Positions 8,791 through 17,779 of a stretch of DNA of 22,166 nt are shown here, in pieces. Source of the stretch: Candidatus Altimarinota bacterium. Its GTDB lineage: Bacteria; Patescibacteria; JAEDAM01; BD1-5; UBA2023. The translations under genes and the position numbers were made by a program. The stretch covers positions 1-22,166 of the forward strand of contig JAGYHI010000009.1 of assembly GCA_018457335.1 (NCBI GenBank), written 5' to 3'. Every line of letters begins with the position of its first letter. Position 1 is the stretch's first letter. The notes below the pieces were generated by a model that was not told the DNA's origin, did not search any database, and saw only the letters and a program-made list of their open reading frames with translations.

Positions 8791-10458
8791 ATGCTCACTG
8801 ATATCCAAATCTCACAACAAACCAAACTCAAACCTATCACCGAAATCGCAAAAATGCTCGATATCGCATCAGAAGATCTCGAACTCTATGGTGATCATAA
8901 AGCGAAAATCAAAAAATCCTACCAAGAGAAAATTACAAACAATCCTGATGGGAAACTTATCCTTGTGACAGCGGTCAATCCAACACCTGCGGGAGAAGGG
9001 AAGACGACGACGACTATCGGGCTCGGACAGGCCATGTGGAAAATTGGCAAAAAATCTACAATTTGTCTGCGTGAGCCATCGCTCGGTCCGGTTTTTGGAA
9101 TGAAGGGTGGTGCTGCCGGTGGTGGGTACGCACAAATTGCTCCGATGACGGATATTAACCTGCATTTTACGGGAGATTTTCATGCGATCACTTCAGCTCA
9201 TCTCCTCCTCTCAGCTGCGATTGACAATCATATTTATTGGGGAAATGAGCTTAAAATCGATCCTCAGAATATCATCTGGAAGCGCGCGTATGATGTCAAT
9301 GATCGCGCTATGCGACGATTTTCGTACTCGGCAAACGGCAAGAGCGAGAATACCCAAAAGGGAAGTACGATGATTACCACGGCCTCAGAAATTATGGCGA
9401 TTTTTTGTCTGGCAAGCGATATTCATGATCTCCGCGAGCGACTCGGAAATATAATTTTCGCATACAATACAGATGGTGAACCACTCTATGCTCGTGACCT
9501 CAAAGTCCATGGTGCGATGACAGTACTCCTCAAAGATGCAATTCAACCGAATCTCGTCCAGACGCTCGAAGGGACGCCTTGTATCGTTCATGGTGGTCCT
9601 TTCGCGAATATTGCCCATGGTTGTAATAGTCTGATCGCCACCAAAATGGCACTCAAAATGTCGCCATACACTATTACAGAAGCAGGATTTGGGTCAGATC
9701 TCGGAGCAGAAAAATTCTTCGATATCAAGTGTCAAATCGGAAATCTCAAACCCGATGCTGTGGTTCTCGTCGCAACAATCCAATCTATCAAATACAATGG
9801 AGGAGTATCTGTCAAAGATCTCAAAGAAGAAAACGCAGAAGCTGTCAAAAAATGACTTTGCAACCTCGAAAAACACATCGAAAACCTCCAAAAATACAAC
9901 ATACCCCTTATAGTATCTCTCAATAAATTCCATACAGATACAGACGAAGAAATAAATATTGTAAAATCCCTTTGTGAAGAGAAAAATGTAAAATTTGAAA
10001 TTGCAGAATGATTCGCAAAATGAGGCGAAGGAATGACAAATCTTGCAAATACTCTTGTGAGTATATTAGAAAAAAATGAAGCAGATTTCACGCCACTCTA
10101 TAATACTAATGAGAGTATAGAAAATAAAATCCTCAAAATCGCAAAAGAAATCTATGGAGCTGATGGAATCGAACTTTCAGAAACCGCTCAAAAATCCCTC
10201 GGAAAAATCGAAAAACTTGGATTCACAGATACTCCAGTGTGTATAGCAAAAACTCCAGTATCTTTCTCAGACGATCCAAAACTCATCGGACGACCAGAGA
10301 ATTTCACACTCAAAATCCGAGATATTGTCCTCTCGGCAGGGGCTTGATTTATTGTCGTTATTGCTGGATCTATTATGACGATGCCAGGACTCGCTCGAAA
10401 GTCAAATTTTGAGAAAATTGATATCGATGAAAATGGGGAAATCGTAGGACTCGACTAG
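8791..10458 (+). CDS. fhs: Formate-tetrahydrofolate ligase
   Basis: Encodes 555 aa, the usual FTHFS length. The enzyme makes 10-formyl-tetrahydrofolate from formate, THF and ATP, feeding purine and formyl-Met synthesis. The ATP-binding loop is at residues 65-74 ([10 protein letters not shown]). Conserved blocks [45 protein letters not shown] and [15 protein letters not shown] follow in family order. TGA encodes Gly at 9853-9855, 10008-10010, 10020-10022 and 10345-10347, all in the last third. The first 354 codons contain 31 glycines and no TGA and are visibly richer in GC and GCG/CGC/ACG codons than the rest. It is flanked by unrelated genes and probably monocistronic. Confidence 0.95.
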
Positions 10459-10509
10459 ACTTTTTCAGAAAAATCCATATACTCTATACTGTATTTTAAT
10501 TTACAAAAA

Positions 10510-11505
10510 ATGAACACAAACAATGAAATCCAAATCTACACCTCAAAAAGTGGAGACATCGAACTGCAAGTCAAACTCAAAAATGAGACAATTTGGCTCA
10601 ATCGAGAGCAAATGGCTCGACTTTTTAATCGTGATATCAAGACGATTGGAAAGCATATAAACAATATTTTCAACGAGGGAGAACTCGAAGAAAAATGAAC
10701 TGTCGCAAAATTTGCGACAGTTCAAATGGAGGGCGAAAGAGAAGTGAAAAGGGATATAGAATTTTATAATCTCGATGTCATCATCTCGGTCGGATACCGC
10801 GTAAAATCCTTTGAAGGGACACAATTTCGAATCTGGGCAAATAAAATCCTCAAACAATATATCATAAATGGCTACGCAATCAACAAAAAACGCCTCGAAG
10901 AAACTGGCTACGACGAACTCCAAAAAACTTTGCAAATTTTTCAGAAAACTTTAAAATCTCAAAACTTGACTTCGAGTGAGGCCTTTTGACTCCTTGATAT
11001 CATTACAAAATACACAAACAGTTGGCTTTTGCTCCAAAAATACGACGAGGATGATCTCAAAGAAAACGGAAAAACAAAGCAAATCAACTACAAACTCGAA
11101 GCCAAGGAAGCCTATGAAAGTCTGGCTGAACTCAAAACAAATCTCATGCGAAAACATGAAGCAACAGAACTGTTTGCCAATCCTCGAGAAGAAAATGTCC
11201 TCGAAGGAGTTTTTGGGAATATTTATCAGACTTTTGACGGAGTAGAACTCTACCCGAGTCTTGAAGAAAAAGCCTCAAATTTGCTGTATTTTATCATAAA
11301 AGATCATCCTTTCTCTGACGGAAACAAGCGAAGTGGTGCCTTTCTTTTTATCCTTTTTCTCGCAAAAAATAAAATCCTTTTTGATGAATTTGGAGACAGA
11401 AAAATCAATGATCGAGCCCTCGTCGCAATTACACTTCTTATCGCCGAATCTGACCCAAAAGACAAAGAAATAATGGTAAAACTCGTTTTAAATTTGATAA
11501 ATTAA
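10510..11505 (+). CDS. RhuM-Fic fusion protein (putative AMP-transferase)
   Basis: Encodes 331 aa; TGA codons are read as Gly63 and Gly160. The N-terminal part (about 8-115) resembles the RhuM family, with IWLNREQMARLF, the TVAKFATVQ block and IISVGYRVKSFEGTQFRIWA. The C-terminal part is a Fic/DOC domain with the full motif HPFSDGNKRSGAF starting at H266. Fic enzymes usually transfer AMP or related groups from nucleotides to protein hydroxyls, and fusions of this type occur in toxin-like loci. No separate antitoxin gene is adjacent. A near-perfect hairpin lies in the coding sequence just after the first TGA. A TATACT -10-like box is at 10485-10490. The target is unknown. Confidence 0.88.
10697..10723 (+). 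repeat. 27-nt inverted repeat inside the RhuM-Fic gene
   Basis: Arms of 13 nt (GAACTGTCGCAAA at 10697-10709 and TTTGCGACAGTTC at 10711-10723) are perfectly complementary around one central A. It overlaps the last two bases of the in-frame TGA at 10696-10698 and encodes the conserved RhuM stretch TVAKFATVQ. It could fold as a strong mRNA hairpin or act as an operator-like palindrome. Confidence 0.7.
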
Positions 11506-11511
11506 AAATTT

Positions 11512-13248
11512 ATGAAACAAACATTTTTACAAAAAACAAAAAGATTTTTTGAACCATTAAAGAAAGATAGAATGGTTTATTTTGAAAGATTTATAACAAC
11601 TTTTTTATGAGCAGTTGATAGAATAATTCATATTGTCTTTTTAGAAAGAATAGTTTATTATTTGGAAAATCAAAATAATTCTTCATTTTTTATAGTTTTA
11701 AATGTATATATATTATATATTTTTTTATATTTTATTTTTCAGATTTTTTCTATATGAAAATGATTTCCAAAAGTTCCAAATACTGTTTGAAAATTTGTTC
11801 AAAATATGTATTTAAAAAATTTTTTAAAAATTGATAATAATTATATTGAAAGATATTGAACTTGAAGCCTTGTTTCTATAATAAATACAGGAATACAAAA
11901 ATGGTGAAATTTAATAAATTTTTTCATTAGAGAATTTGTAGGTATTATTGTTGCTTTCTTTTTTACTTGATATATGTTATCAAAAAATAATTCTTTGTTT
12001 TTTACTGTTTTTATTTGTTTTTATTTTATTTTTTACATTATTTCATATTTTTTAAATTTAAAGATTTTGAAATATAGAATGGAAAGAAAAATAAATAGTT
12101 TACACCATTCAAAAAATGTAGTAAAAATTTTGATGAATAAATCTGAAATTTCTCAAAATAATAAAATTTGAGTTGAATTGAAAAATCTAGAATATTATGA
12201 TAACAAACAAATAGATAATTCAATAAAAATGGATAAATATCTACAAAGCATTTTTATATGACCTAAAATGATTACAAATATATGAATTGTTCTAATATTT
12301 TATTATTGTTGAAATTTATATTTACAAGGTAATTTAAAAATTTCATTTATCATTTGAGTTGTTCCAATTTTAATTATAATGAAGACAGAAATAACAAAAT
12401 GAATACAATTTTTAAATGATTTTACAAGAGAATTTACAGATGTAGAAAAACTCTGGGATTTTTTTGATGAAGCACCACTTATAGAATGATATGACAAATG
12501 AAAAGAATTTATCTACAAAAAATGAGATATAGAGTTTGAAAAAGTATCCTATGAATATGTAAAATGAAAAAATATACTGGAAGACTTTTCATTTAAGGTA
12601 AAATGATGAAGTATCACAGCCTTTGTCTGACCAAGTGGATGATGAAAATCAACAATGGCAAAATTAATTTGATGATATATTCAAGCAGATAAATGAGAAA
12701 TATTGGTTGACTGACAAAAATTATCAGAAGTATCACTAAAAAGTTATTATAAAAATATCTGATACTTAACCCAAGAACCAAGTGTATTTGATGGAACAGT
12801 GTTGGAAAATCTAACATATGCAAGAGATAATGAAGTAAGTGAAAAAGAAATAAAAGAAGCAATAGAAATGGCTAAATGTGAATTTATCTATGACCTACCA
12901 AATTGACTAGAAACAGAGATAGGAGAAAGATGAGTAAAACTATCTTGATGACAAAGACAAAGATTAGCAATAGCAAAAATAATATTAAAAAATCCAAAAA
13001 TAGTTATTTTGGATGAACCAACATCAGCACTAGATAGTTTCAGTGAAGAACAAATAACCATTGCATTAAATAACCTATTTAAAGAAAGAACAGTAATAGT
13101 AATAGCTCATAGACTACAAACAGTAAAACATGCAGATAAGATATTTTTAATAGAAAATTGAAAGATTACAGAAGAGGGAACACATACAAGTTTACAAGAG
13201 AAATGATGACTTTATGCTAAAATGTTGGAGTTGCAAAGTGGGTTTTAG
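11512..13248 (+). CDS. ABC exporter, fused membrane and ATPase domains
   Basis: Encodes 578 aa, the half-transporter size of the MsbA/ABCB type, which works as a dimer. The N-terminal half is hydrophobic with about six membrane segments (clear at about 27-50, 59-80, 125-150, 155-178). The ATPase half has Walker A GPSGGGKST at 373-381, a Q-loop ([14 protein letters not shown]), signature LSGGQ at 477-481, Walker B IVILDEP with D501/E502, and H-loop H533. About four fifths of its glycines are TGA, including most of Walker A and both signature glycines, so it could not function without recoding. The gene is exceptionally AT-rich. It starts 6 nt after the RhuM-Fic stop. The substrate is unknown. 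Confidence 0.93.
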
Positions 13249-13269
13249 GGTATTTTTGAAGAAGAAAAA

Positions 13270-13298
13270 CTGGAAATTTTAAGAAAAAATAGTATAAT
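13270..13298 (+). promoter_or_regulatory. Promoter of rplI-ruvX
   Basis: CTGGAA (13270-13275, a poor -35) and perfect TATAAT (13293-13298) with 17 bp between, 35 bp before the rplI ATG. No terminator for the upstream ABC gene was recognised between 13249 and this promoter. Confidence 0.5.
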
Positions 13299-13333
13299 CA
13301 AATTATAATTTATTCTCTTACTTTTTATACTTT

Positions 13334-13804
13334 ATGGCAGCAAAAAAAATCAAAGTCGAACTCCTCCAAGATATCGCTCATCTCGGGCGAAAAGGGGACA
13401 TCATCGAGGTGGCGACTGGGCAGGCGAGAAATATGCTCATCCCACAAAAAAAGGCAATAGAACTCACCCCCGAGCGAATCAAAAAACTCGAATCAGACAA
13501 AAAACGAGCCCAGGACCAAGCACGAATGCGACTCGAACAAGCCTTTGATATTCAGAAAAAAATCGACGGTGGCGAACTCGAATTCACACTCAAAGGAAAA
13601 GGTGATAAAGTCTTTGGCGGACTGGCTGAGCACGAAGTCGGAAAAGCCGTCCAACAAAAATGGGGTGTCCACTTCGAAAAACGAGATATCCGTCTCCCAA
13701 ATAAAACCCACATCAAATCCGCAGGACGACACCTTGTCTATCTCCACATCACACACGACACTATCGCAAAAATCTTTGTAAATGTAAAAATCGATGAAGC
13801 ATAA
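13334..13804 (+). CDS. rplI: 50S ribosomal protein bL9
   Basis: Encodes 156 aa, close to the usual 148-150 with slightly extended ends. The N-terminal rRNA-binding domain shows the signature VELLQDIAHLGRKGDIIEVATGQARNMLIP in shortened form: VELLQDIAHLGRKGD followed by the GQARNMLIP block. A long charged helix (about 48-75) links it to the C-terminal domain. No TGA codon is used among its glycines, as in other highly expressed genes here. Its stop overlaps the start of ruvX by 11 nt, indicating translational coupling. bL9 is missing from some CPR lineages, so its presence mildly constrains taxonomy. Confidence 0.96.
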   Translation: MAAKKIKVELLQDIAHLGRKGDIIEVATGQARNMLIPQKKAIELTPERIKKLESDKKRAQDQARMRLEQAFDIQKKIDGGELEFTLKGKGDKVFGGLAEHEVGKAVQQKWGVHFEKRDIRLPNKTHIKSAGRHLVYLHITHDTIAKIFVNVKIDEA

Positions 13805-14183
13805 ACCCCTCATTGCTGTGGACTATGGCACGAAAAAAACCTGACTCGCATATAGCGTCGAGGGGTTTTGTTTTGCCTATAAAACTGTGCCAACAAATAC
13901 TCTACTGAGTACTCTCAAAAACCTCATAAAAGAAAAAAAAATAGAAAAAATAATTTTTGGGATGCCATACAATATCGACGGCACAATGTCGGCTCACGGA
14001 AAAAGAGTTTTAAAATATATAAATACTATTGAGAGTATATTAAAGATACCCATAGAAGTATATGATGAGCGGCTTACAACCAGCGAAGCAAAGATAGGAT
14101 TTGCTGATTTTGGGGTGGATGGAGATATTGATAGCGAGTCGGCGAGATTGATTTTGGAGGGGTATTTAGCGGAAAATTTGTAA
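13794..14183 (+). CDS. ruvX: YqgF/RuvX-family putative pre-16S rRNA nuclease
   Basis: Encodes 129 aa in the RNase H-like YqgF fold, normal in length. D10 in AVDYGTKKTGLAYS is the first catalytic Asp. The IFGMPYNIDGT and YDERLTT blocks follow, and the C-terminal DSESARLILEGYL carries the last acidic residue. Gly17 in the first motif is encoded by TGA (13842-13844). The Arg of DERLTT is CGG, showing CGG is not reassigned. The ATG at 13794 overlaps the end of rplI by 11 nt and brings in the essential first motif, which decides the start. YqgF proteins process the 5' end of 16S rRNA, fitting the ribosomal neighbour. Confidence 0.92.
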
Positions 14184-14200
14184 AATTCCTACATTTTCCC

Positions 14201-14227
14201 TTGATTTTTCTCGATTTTTTGTATAAT
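14201..14227 (+). promoter_or_regulatory. Promoter of ndk
   Basis: TTGATT at 14201-14206 and TATAAT at 14222-14227 with 15 bp between, 29 bp before the ndk ATG. The spacing is one base shorter than at cas12a and tyrS, but the boxes are the same. Confidence 0.6.
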
Positions 14228-14256
14228 ACATTTGTTATTTCTTAATTTTGTTTTTT

Positions 14257-14694
14257 ATGCAAAAAACTCTTCTTCTTTTGAAGCCAGATGTTGTCCACCG
14301 AGGACTTATCGGACGAATCATCGACCGAATCGAATCACGAAACTTCAAAATCGTGGCTTTGAAAATGTTTAACCTTGATAAAGCGGTTCTGGATGAACAC
14401 TATGCGCACATTGCTGATAAACCTTTCTATCCGGAAATCGTAGACTATATGACTATGGGTCCAGTCGTCGGTATCATCGCCGAAGGGAAAAATGTTGTCT
14501 CAGGTATGCGACAACTCTGTGGTGCTACCAATCCAGCCGAGGCTGAAATGGGAACACTTCGAGCCGACTACTCAAACGATATCGGAATGAATATTATCCA
14601 CGCTTCTGATAGTGAAGAAAACGCACAAATCGAAATCAAACGATTTTTTAGTGAAGACCAAATTTGTGAATTTGAACGAAAAGTCATAGCATAA
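14257..14694 (+). CDS. ndk: Nucleoside diphosphate kinase
   Basis: Encodes 145 aa, a standard size. It moves the gamma-phosphate between nucleoside tri- and diphosphates through a phospho-histidine. The active-site His is H115 in NIIHASDS. Family blocks TLLLLKPDVVHRGLIG, RQLCGATNPAEAEMGTLR and the C-terminal helix are intact. The ATG at 14257 is chosen because MQKTLLLLKPD is the canonical N-terminus; an upstream TTG in frame would add three residues. No TGA is used for Gly. The stop TAA shares one base with the following ATG (TAATG), so the pseudouridine synthase is co-translated. Confidence 0.97.
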   Translation: MQKTLLLLKPDVVHRGLIGRIIDRIESRNFKIVALKMFNLDKAVLDEHYAHIADKPFYPEIVDYMTMGPVVGIIAEGKNVVSGMRQLCGATNPAEAEMGTLRADYSNDIGMNIIHASDSEENAQIEIKRFFSEDQICEFERKVIA

Positions 14695-15695
14695 TGAAAC
14701 CGTCAAATCCGTATACAACCGCTCATTTTTGTGTGATTGCGGATCCACGAGCCGTATTTAGAACCGATAATTTTTTGTCGGTTCTTTTTCCGTATACTTC
14801 TCGCAGCGGTGTACAAAAACTCATAGAAAAGGGAAGAGTAGAAATCAATGGAAAAATCATCAAAAAAAATAACACCCCACTTCGCTACAAAGATGAAATC
14901 TTTATGCGGTGGGAAGTCGAGGAAAGTGTTCTCAAGGCCGAAAATATTCCACTCGATATCGTGTACGAAGATGCCAATTTTGCAGTCGTCAATAAAGATG
15001 CCGGGCTCACTGTCCATCCAATCCCATGAGAAAATGGAAAAACTGGCACTCTCATTAATGCACTTTTATATCACTTCAAAAATCTGGGAATTCGCGATAA
15101 AAACAAAGAAAATACAACCGTAAGCCAGTCTATCATCAATGGAATCGAGCGACCTGGGCTCGTCCATAGACTCGATCGGTGGACGAGTGGACTGATACTC
15201 ATCGCAAAAAATGACAATACGATGTACAATCTCCAAAGACAACTCGAAAAACGAACTATCCACAAAAAATATCTCGCGCTCGTCGTCGGAAAAATCAAAG
15301 AAGAAAATGGCTACATCGAATCCTATGTCGGTCGCGACCCAAATGACCGCACACGAATGACGACACAAAATCCCGTCAATCCAAAACTCGCCAAGACAAA
15401 ATTTAAAAATCTTGGGTATTTTCATAATAAATATACCCTCCTCGAAGTCGACCTCCTGACTGGACGCACTCATCAAATCCGAATCCACTTCGCATCAATC
15501 GGATATCCACTCATCGGCGACGAGGTCTACGGACGTGAAAAAGAAAACCGCTACGCCAAAGAAAAATTTAATCTCTCTCGGCAATGGCTCCATGCCTGGA
15601 AACTTGATTTCACACTTTTTTGAAAGGATTTTAATTTTACAGCCCCTTTAAAAGAAGATTTGAAGAAAGTGATAGAGGGAAGTGGAATTGAATAA
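14694..15695 (+). CDS. RluA-family pseudouridine synthase
   Basis: Encodes 333 aa with an N-terminal S4 RNA-binding domain (about 30-85, SRSGVQKLIEKGRVEING) and the RluA catalytic domain. The catalytic Asp is D161 in LVHRLDRWTSGL, and LTGRTHQIRIHFASIGYPL is the conserved C-terminal block. TGA encodes Gly at 15027-15029 (Gly112) and near the C-terminus (LFGKD). The family converts specific uridines of 23S rRNA to pseudouridine; the closest paralogue (RluC- or RluD-like) cannot be decided. It overlaps the ndk stop by one base. Confidence 0.93.
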
Positions 15696-15712
15696 TTTTC
15701 TCAAAATATATC

Positions 15713-15740
15713 TTGACAAATTCTATAAAAGTTATATTAT
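15713..15740 (+). promoter_or_regulatory. Consensus sigma70 promoter of the orphan cassette
   Basis: Perfect TTGACA at 15713-15718 and TATTAT at 15735-15740 with 16 bp between. It is the only perfect -35 found in the window. It lies 17 bp after the rluA-type stop and drives a transcript with a 5' UTR of roughly 108 nt. Confidence 0.75.
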
Positions 15741-15746
15741 CATCTC

Positions 15747-15855
15747 AATAAAGACAAAATGGTTTGTCTTGTCACGGGAATCCTCCCAAAAACCAATGAC
15801 AAGCCAAAGTTTTTATTTTGGTTTGTCGAAAATTCTCTTAAGGAGGGAATAAAAT
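15747..15855 (+). promoter_or_regulatory. Structured 5' UTR with alternative hairpins (riboswitch-like candidate)
   Basis: Hairpin 1 pairs 15753-15758 with 15763-15768 (GACAAA/TTTGTC). Hairpin 2 pairs 15768-15774 with 15797-15803 (CTTGTCA/TGACAAG). Hairpin 3 pairs 15798-15809 with 15816-15827 over 12 bp including two G-U pairs. Hairpins 2 and 3 share 15798-15803 and exclude each other. A CCTCC at 15782-15786 is complementary to the GGAGG of the Shine-Dalgarno at 15842-15846. This gives a plausible way to switch translation, but no known riboswitch class is recognised. Confidence 0.5.
15840..15847 (+). promoter_or_regulatory. Strong Shine-Dalgarno sequence
   Basis: AAGGAGGG lies 8 nt before the ATG at 15856. 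Most other genes here have only A/T-rich sequence before the start codon, so this site is exceptional and fixes the start of the orphan ORF. Confidence 0.85.
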
Positions 15856-16209
15856 ATGAACAAAGTAATAGATTCGGCTTTTACGGTCAGTTTACCAGAA
15901 AATGTGATTTTTGTTTTAAACAATAGGGAAATAGGAAAATTCTTATTGACCGATGAAGATGGTCAAATAATGGCTATGATTGATAATCTCGATGAAATAA
16001 TTAATATTCTTTCATTCGGAAATAGTCTTTTAGAAAAAAATATAGCCCTTCGATCATTAAAATCACTACCAATTGCTAAATCTGGCCTTGTACACTCAAT
16101 ATATGAAGTACCCGAGGAAATATTAAAAAAATATGAAAAGAAAATTCAAAACTATATGAAAAAATTAGAAAAAGAGTCTATTTTTATGTATTCCTTATCA
16201 CTTGAATAG
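15856..16209 (+). CDS. Unrecognised 117-aa protein of the orphan cassette
   Basis: Encodes 117 aa that match no family I recognise. There is no signal peptide or membrane segment. The N-terminal half looks like an alpha/beta fold with several hydrophobic strands (FTVSLPENVIFVLN, GKFLLTDEDGQIMAMI). The C-terminal part (about 86-108) is a lysine- and glutamate-rich helix (EEILKKYEKKIQNYMKKLEK) that could be a coiled coil. All four glycines use GGN codons and it ends in TAG, so it reads the same under tables 11 and 25. It has its own consensus promoter, structured leader, strong ribosome binding site and terminator, unlike neighbouring housekeeping genes. That suggests regulated expression or acquisition as a module. 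Confidence 0.85.
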   Translation: MNKVIDSAFTVSLPENVIFVLNNREIGKFLLTDEDGQIMAMIDNLDEIINILSFGNSLLEKNIALRSLKSLPIAKSGLVHSIYEVPEEILKKYEKKIQNYMKKLEKESIFMYSLSLE

Positions 16210-16225
16210 TTTTCACAAGCCAATC

Positions 16226-16265
16226 AAGCTTCCTTACAAAAGTAGGGAAGCTTTTTATTTTTCTA
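16226..16265 (+). terminator. Strong intrinsic terminator of the orphan cassette
   Basis: A 12-bp stem (AAGCTTCCTTAC at 16226-16237 with GTAGGGAAGCTT at 16242-16253, one G-U pair) with an AAAA loop is followed by TTTATTTTTC. It lies 17 bp after the orphan stop and is the clearest terminator in the window. Confidence 0.92.
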
Positions 16266-16319
16266 AAAAATATCGATAAATTTTTTCAAATTTCCCCTTT
16301 CTTTTTTTGGATTTTTGAA

Positions 16320-16325
16320 TATAAT
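16320..16325 (+). promoter_or_regulatory. -10 box of rbfA, apparently leaderless
   Basis: TATAAT ends only 6 bp before the rbfA ATG at 16332, so transcription should start at or next to the start codon. The -35 is weak. The preceding stretch 16266-16319 is AT-rich with nothing else recognised. Confidence 0.55.
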
Positions 16326-16331
16326 CCTCAC

Positions 16332-16688
16332 ATGTCTTTACGAAACACACGAATGGAAAGTACAATCTTGCGAGAAGTGCGAGAATATGTGCTTTTGCAC
16401 TTTCAAGAATACGAAAGTGAAACCGGAATTATCAGTATCACTGAAGTCAAACTCACGCCAGATAAAAGTCATCTGAGCGTTTTTGTGGCGTATGATAGTG
16501 ATAAATATCACGATATCATGCGAAAACTTAAATCTTTAATTCCAGAACTTCGCCGACATCTTTCAAAAAAATTAGCACTGCGAAGTACTCCAAAAATTAC
16601 TTTCAAACCGGCTGGTGAAAAAAAATCTGCCGTCGATATCACCTCTCTTATCAAAGAACTTGATGAAAAATACAAACTTTCTCAATAA
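16332..16688 (+). CDS. rbfA: Ribosome-binding factor A
   Basis: Encodes 118 aa, the usual size. RbfA is a KH-like factor that binds immature 30S subunits and helps mature the 5' end of 16S rRNA. The sequence follows the family pattern: an N-terminal helix with RMESTILREVREYV, the strand GIISITEVKLTPDKSHLSVFVAYDS, a central helix, then LALRSTPKITF near the end. The canonical start is MSLRNTRMES; a TATAAT 6 bp upstream suggests a leaderless mRNA. It overlaps the ftsQ-like start by 26 nt, so rbfA, ftsQ and nth form one operon. Confidence 0.9.
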   Translation: MSLRNTRMESTILREVREYVLLHFQEYESETGIISITEVKLTPDKSHLSVFVAYDSDKYHDIMRKLKSLIPELRRHLSKKLALRSTPKITFKPAGEKKSAVDITSLIKELDEKYKLSQ

Positions 16689-17778
16689 CATCAAAAATTT
16701 TTTTAAGGTAACAAAAAAAGAAGATAGAAAATTTCAAAAACAGGTACAAAGCGAAAAAAAGCAAAAGTACCTTTTTAAGGATGAGAATACAGATAACACA
16801 ACTTTTAAGCGTCGAGGAAATGCGAAAATACGTGGGAAAAAACAAAAAAATACAAAAGCAAAAATTACAACTTTTATCCAGGATCAGATAAATATCAAAA
16901 AACCGTCCAAAGATCTCGGGATTTTTATGTCAGCAATTTCTGGTCTTTTGTTTATTTTATGTGCTTATATTATTTGGTTTTCACCCTATTTTAAAATCAG
17001 TGCCAATAATGTTCTCATTGAGGGGCTTAATAAATCAATTGATATCAATATCGCCTATAAATCAATCGAGGATATTTATGGAAAAAATATTTTTAGTATT
17101 AATCAAAAGAAAATCACTAAAAATCTCAAAGAATCTATGAGTAATATAGAAAATATAGAGGTGGACAGACTCTTTCCAAATGGCGTAAAAATCCTTATCA
17201 AAACTCTCCCAAATCCTTTTGATACCACAATTTTTTGAGTTGCAAATCATCGCTGGGGGCTCTCTGCAAATGGAGTACTCGTGCCAATTTCTGATGTCAA
17301 AAATAATGAATTTCAATATCACCTACAAATTGTCTCAAAAAAATTACAGACGAGTCTTTTTCGAGATTACAAAAAAATTATCAGTGATAAAAATGCATTT
17401 TTACTCCAAAGGGTATTTAAGATTTTTTCGAGTGAGTGGTCTGATCTCAAAATCGCGAGCGCCAAATATTTTCTTGTCGAAAATGAAGTCCATATAATTC
17501 TAGAATCCAACACAAAAATTTTATTTACCCTCCAAGATGTGACCGGAAATGGAGAAGATATCAAGGAGCGAATTTCACGCGAATTTCTCGGGCTCAAAGA
17601 ATATATTCAGCAAGAGCGAAATGCCTTTTTAGAAGGGAATATCACCTATGTTGATGCAAGAATCCCAGGGAAACTTTTTGTCTGTTTTAATGCCAATGTC
17701 TGTACCCAAAATCTGATAAAAATTTACGGAAATGCCTACCAAAATACACCTATTCCAGTCGAAAAACCAAACAACTAA
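16663..17778 (+). CDS. ftsQ: FtsQ/DivIB-type cell division protein
   Basis: Encodes 371 aa with the FtsQ layout: a basic cytoplasmic N-terminus rich in Lys (about 1-84), one membrane segment (about 86-106, LGIFMSAISGLLFILCAYII), a POTRA-like domain right after it (FKISANNVLIEG, then DIYGKNIFSINQKK and VDRLFPNGVKILIK) and a longer extracytoplasmic part. FtsQ links early and late divisome proteins at the septum. TGA encodes Gly192 (17236-17238), in the IFGVANHRWGLSANGVLVP stretch. The ATG at 16663, inside the 3' end of rbfA, is preferred over an earlier in-frame GTG. It ends 1 nt before nth. Sequence conservation is low, so the name rests on architecture. Confidence 0.82.
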
Positions 17779-17779
17779 T

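Noticed and set aside
9694..10091. Minus-strand open frames opposite fhs
   Set aside because: They are shadows of the fhs coding sequence with low-complexity Phe/Ser composition.
10696..10723. UGA plus hairpin as a selenocysteine insertion signal
   Set aside because: UGA is used for Gly in many genes here without such a hairpin, and the position does not match a known selenoprotein.
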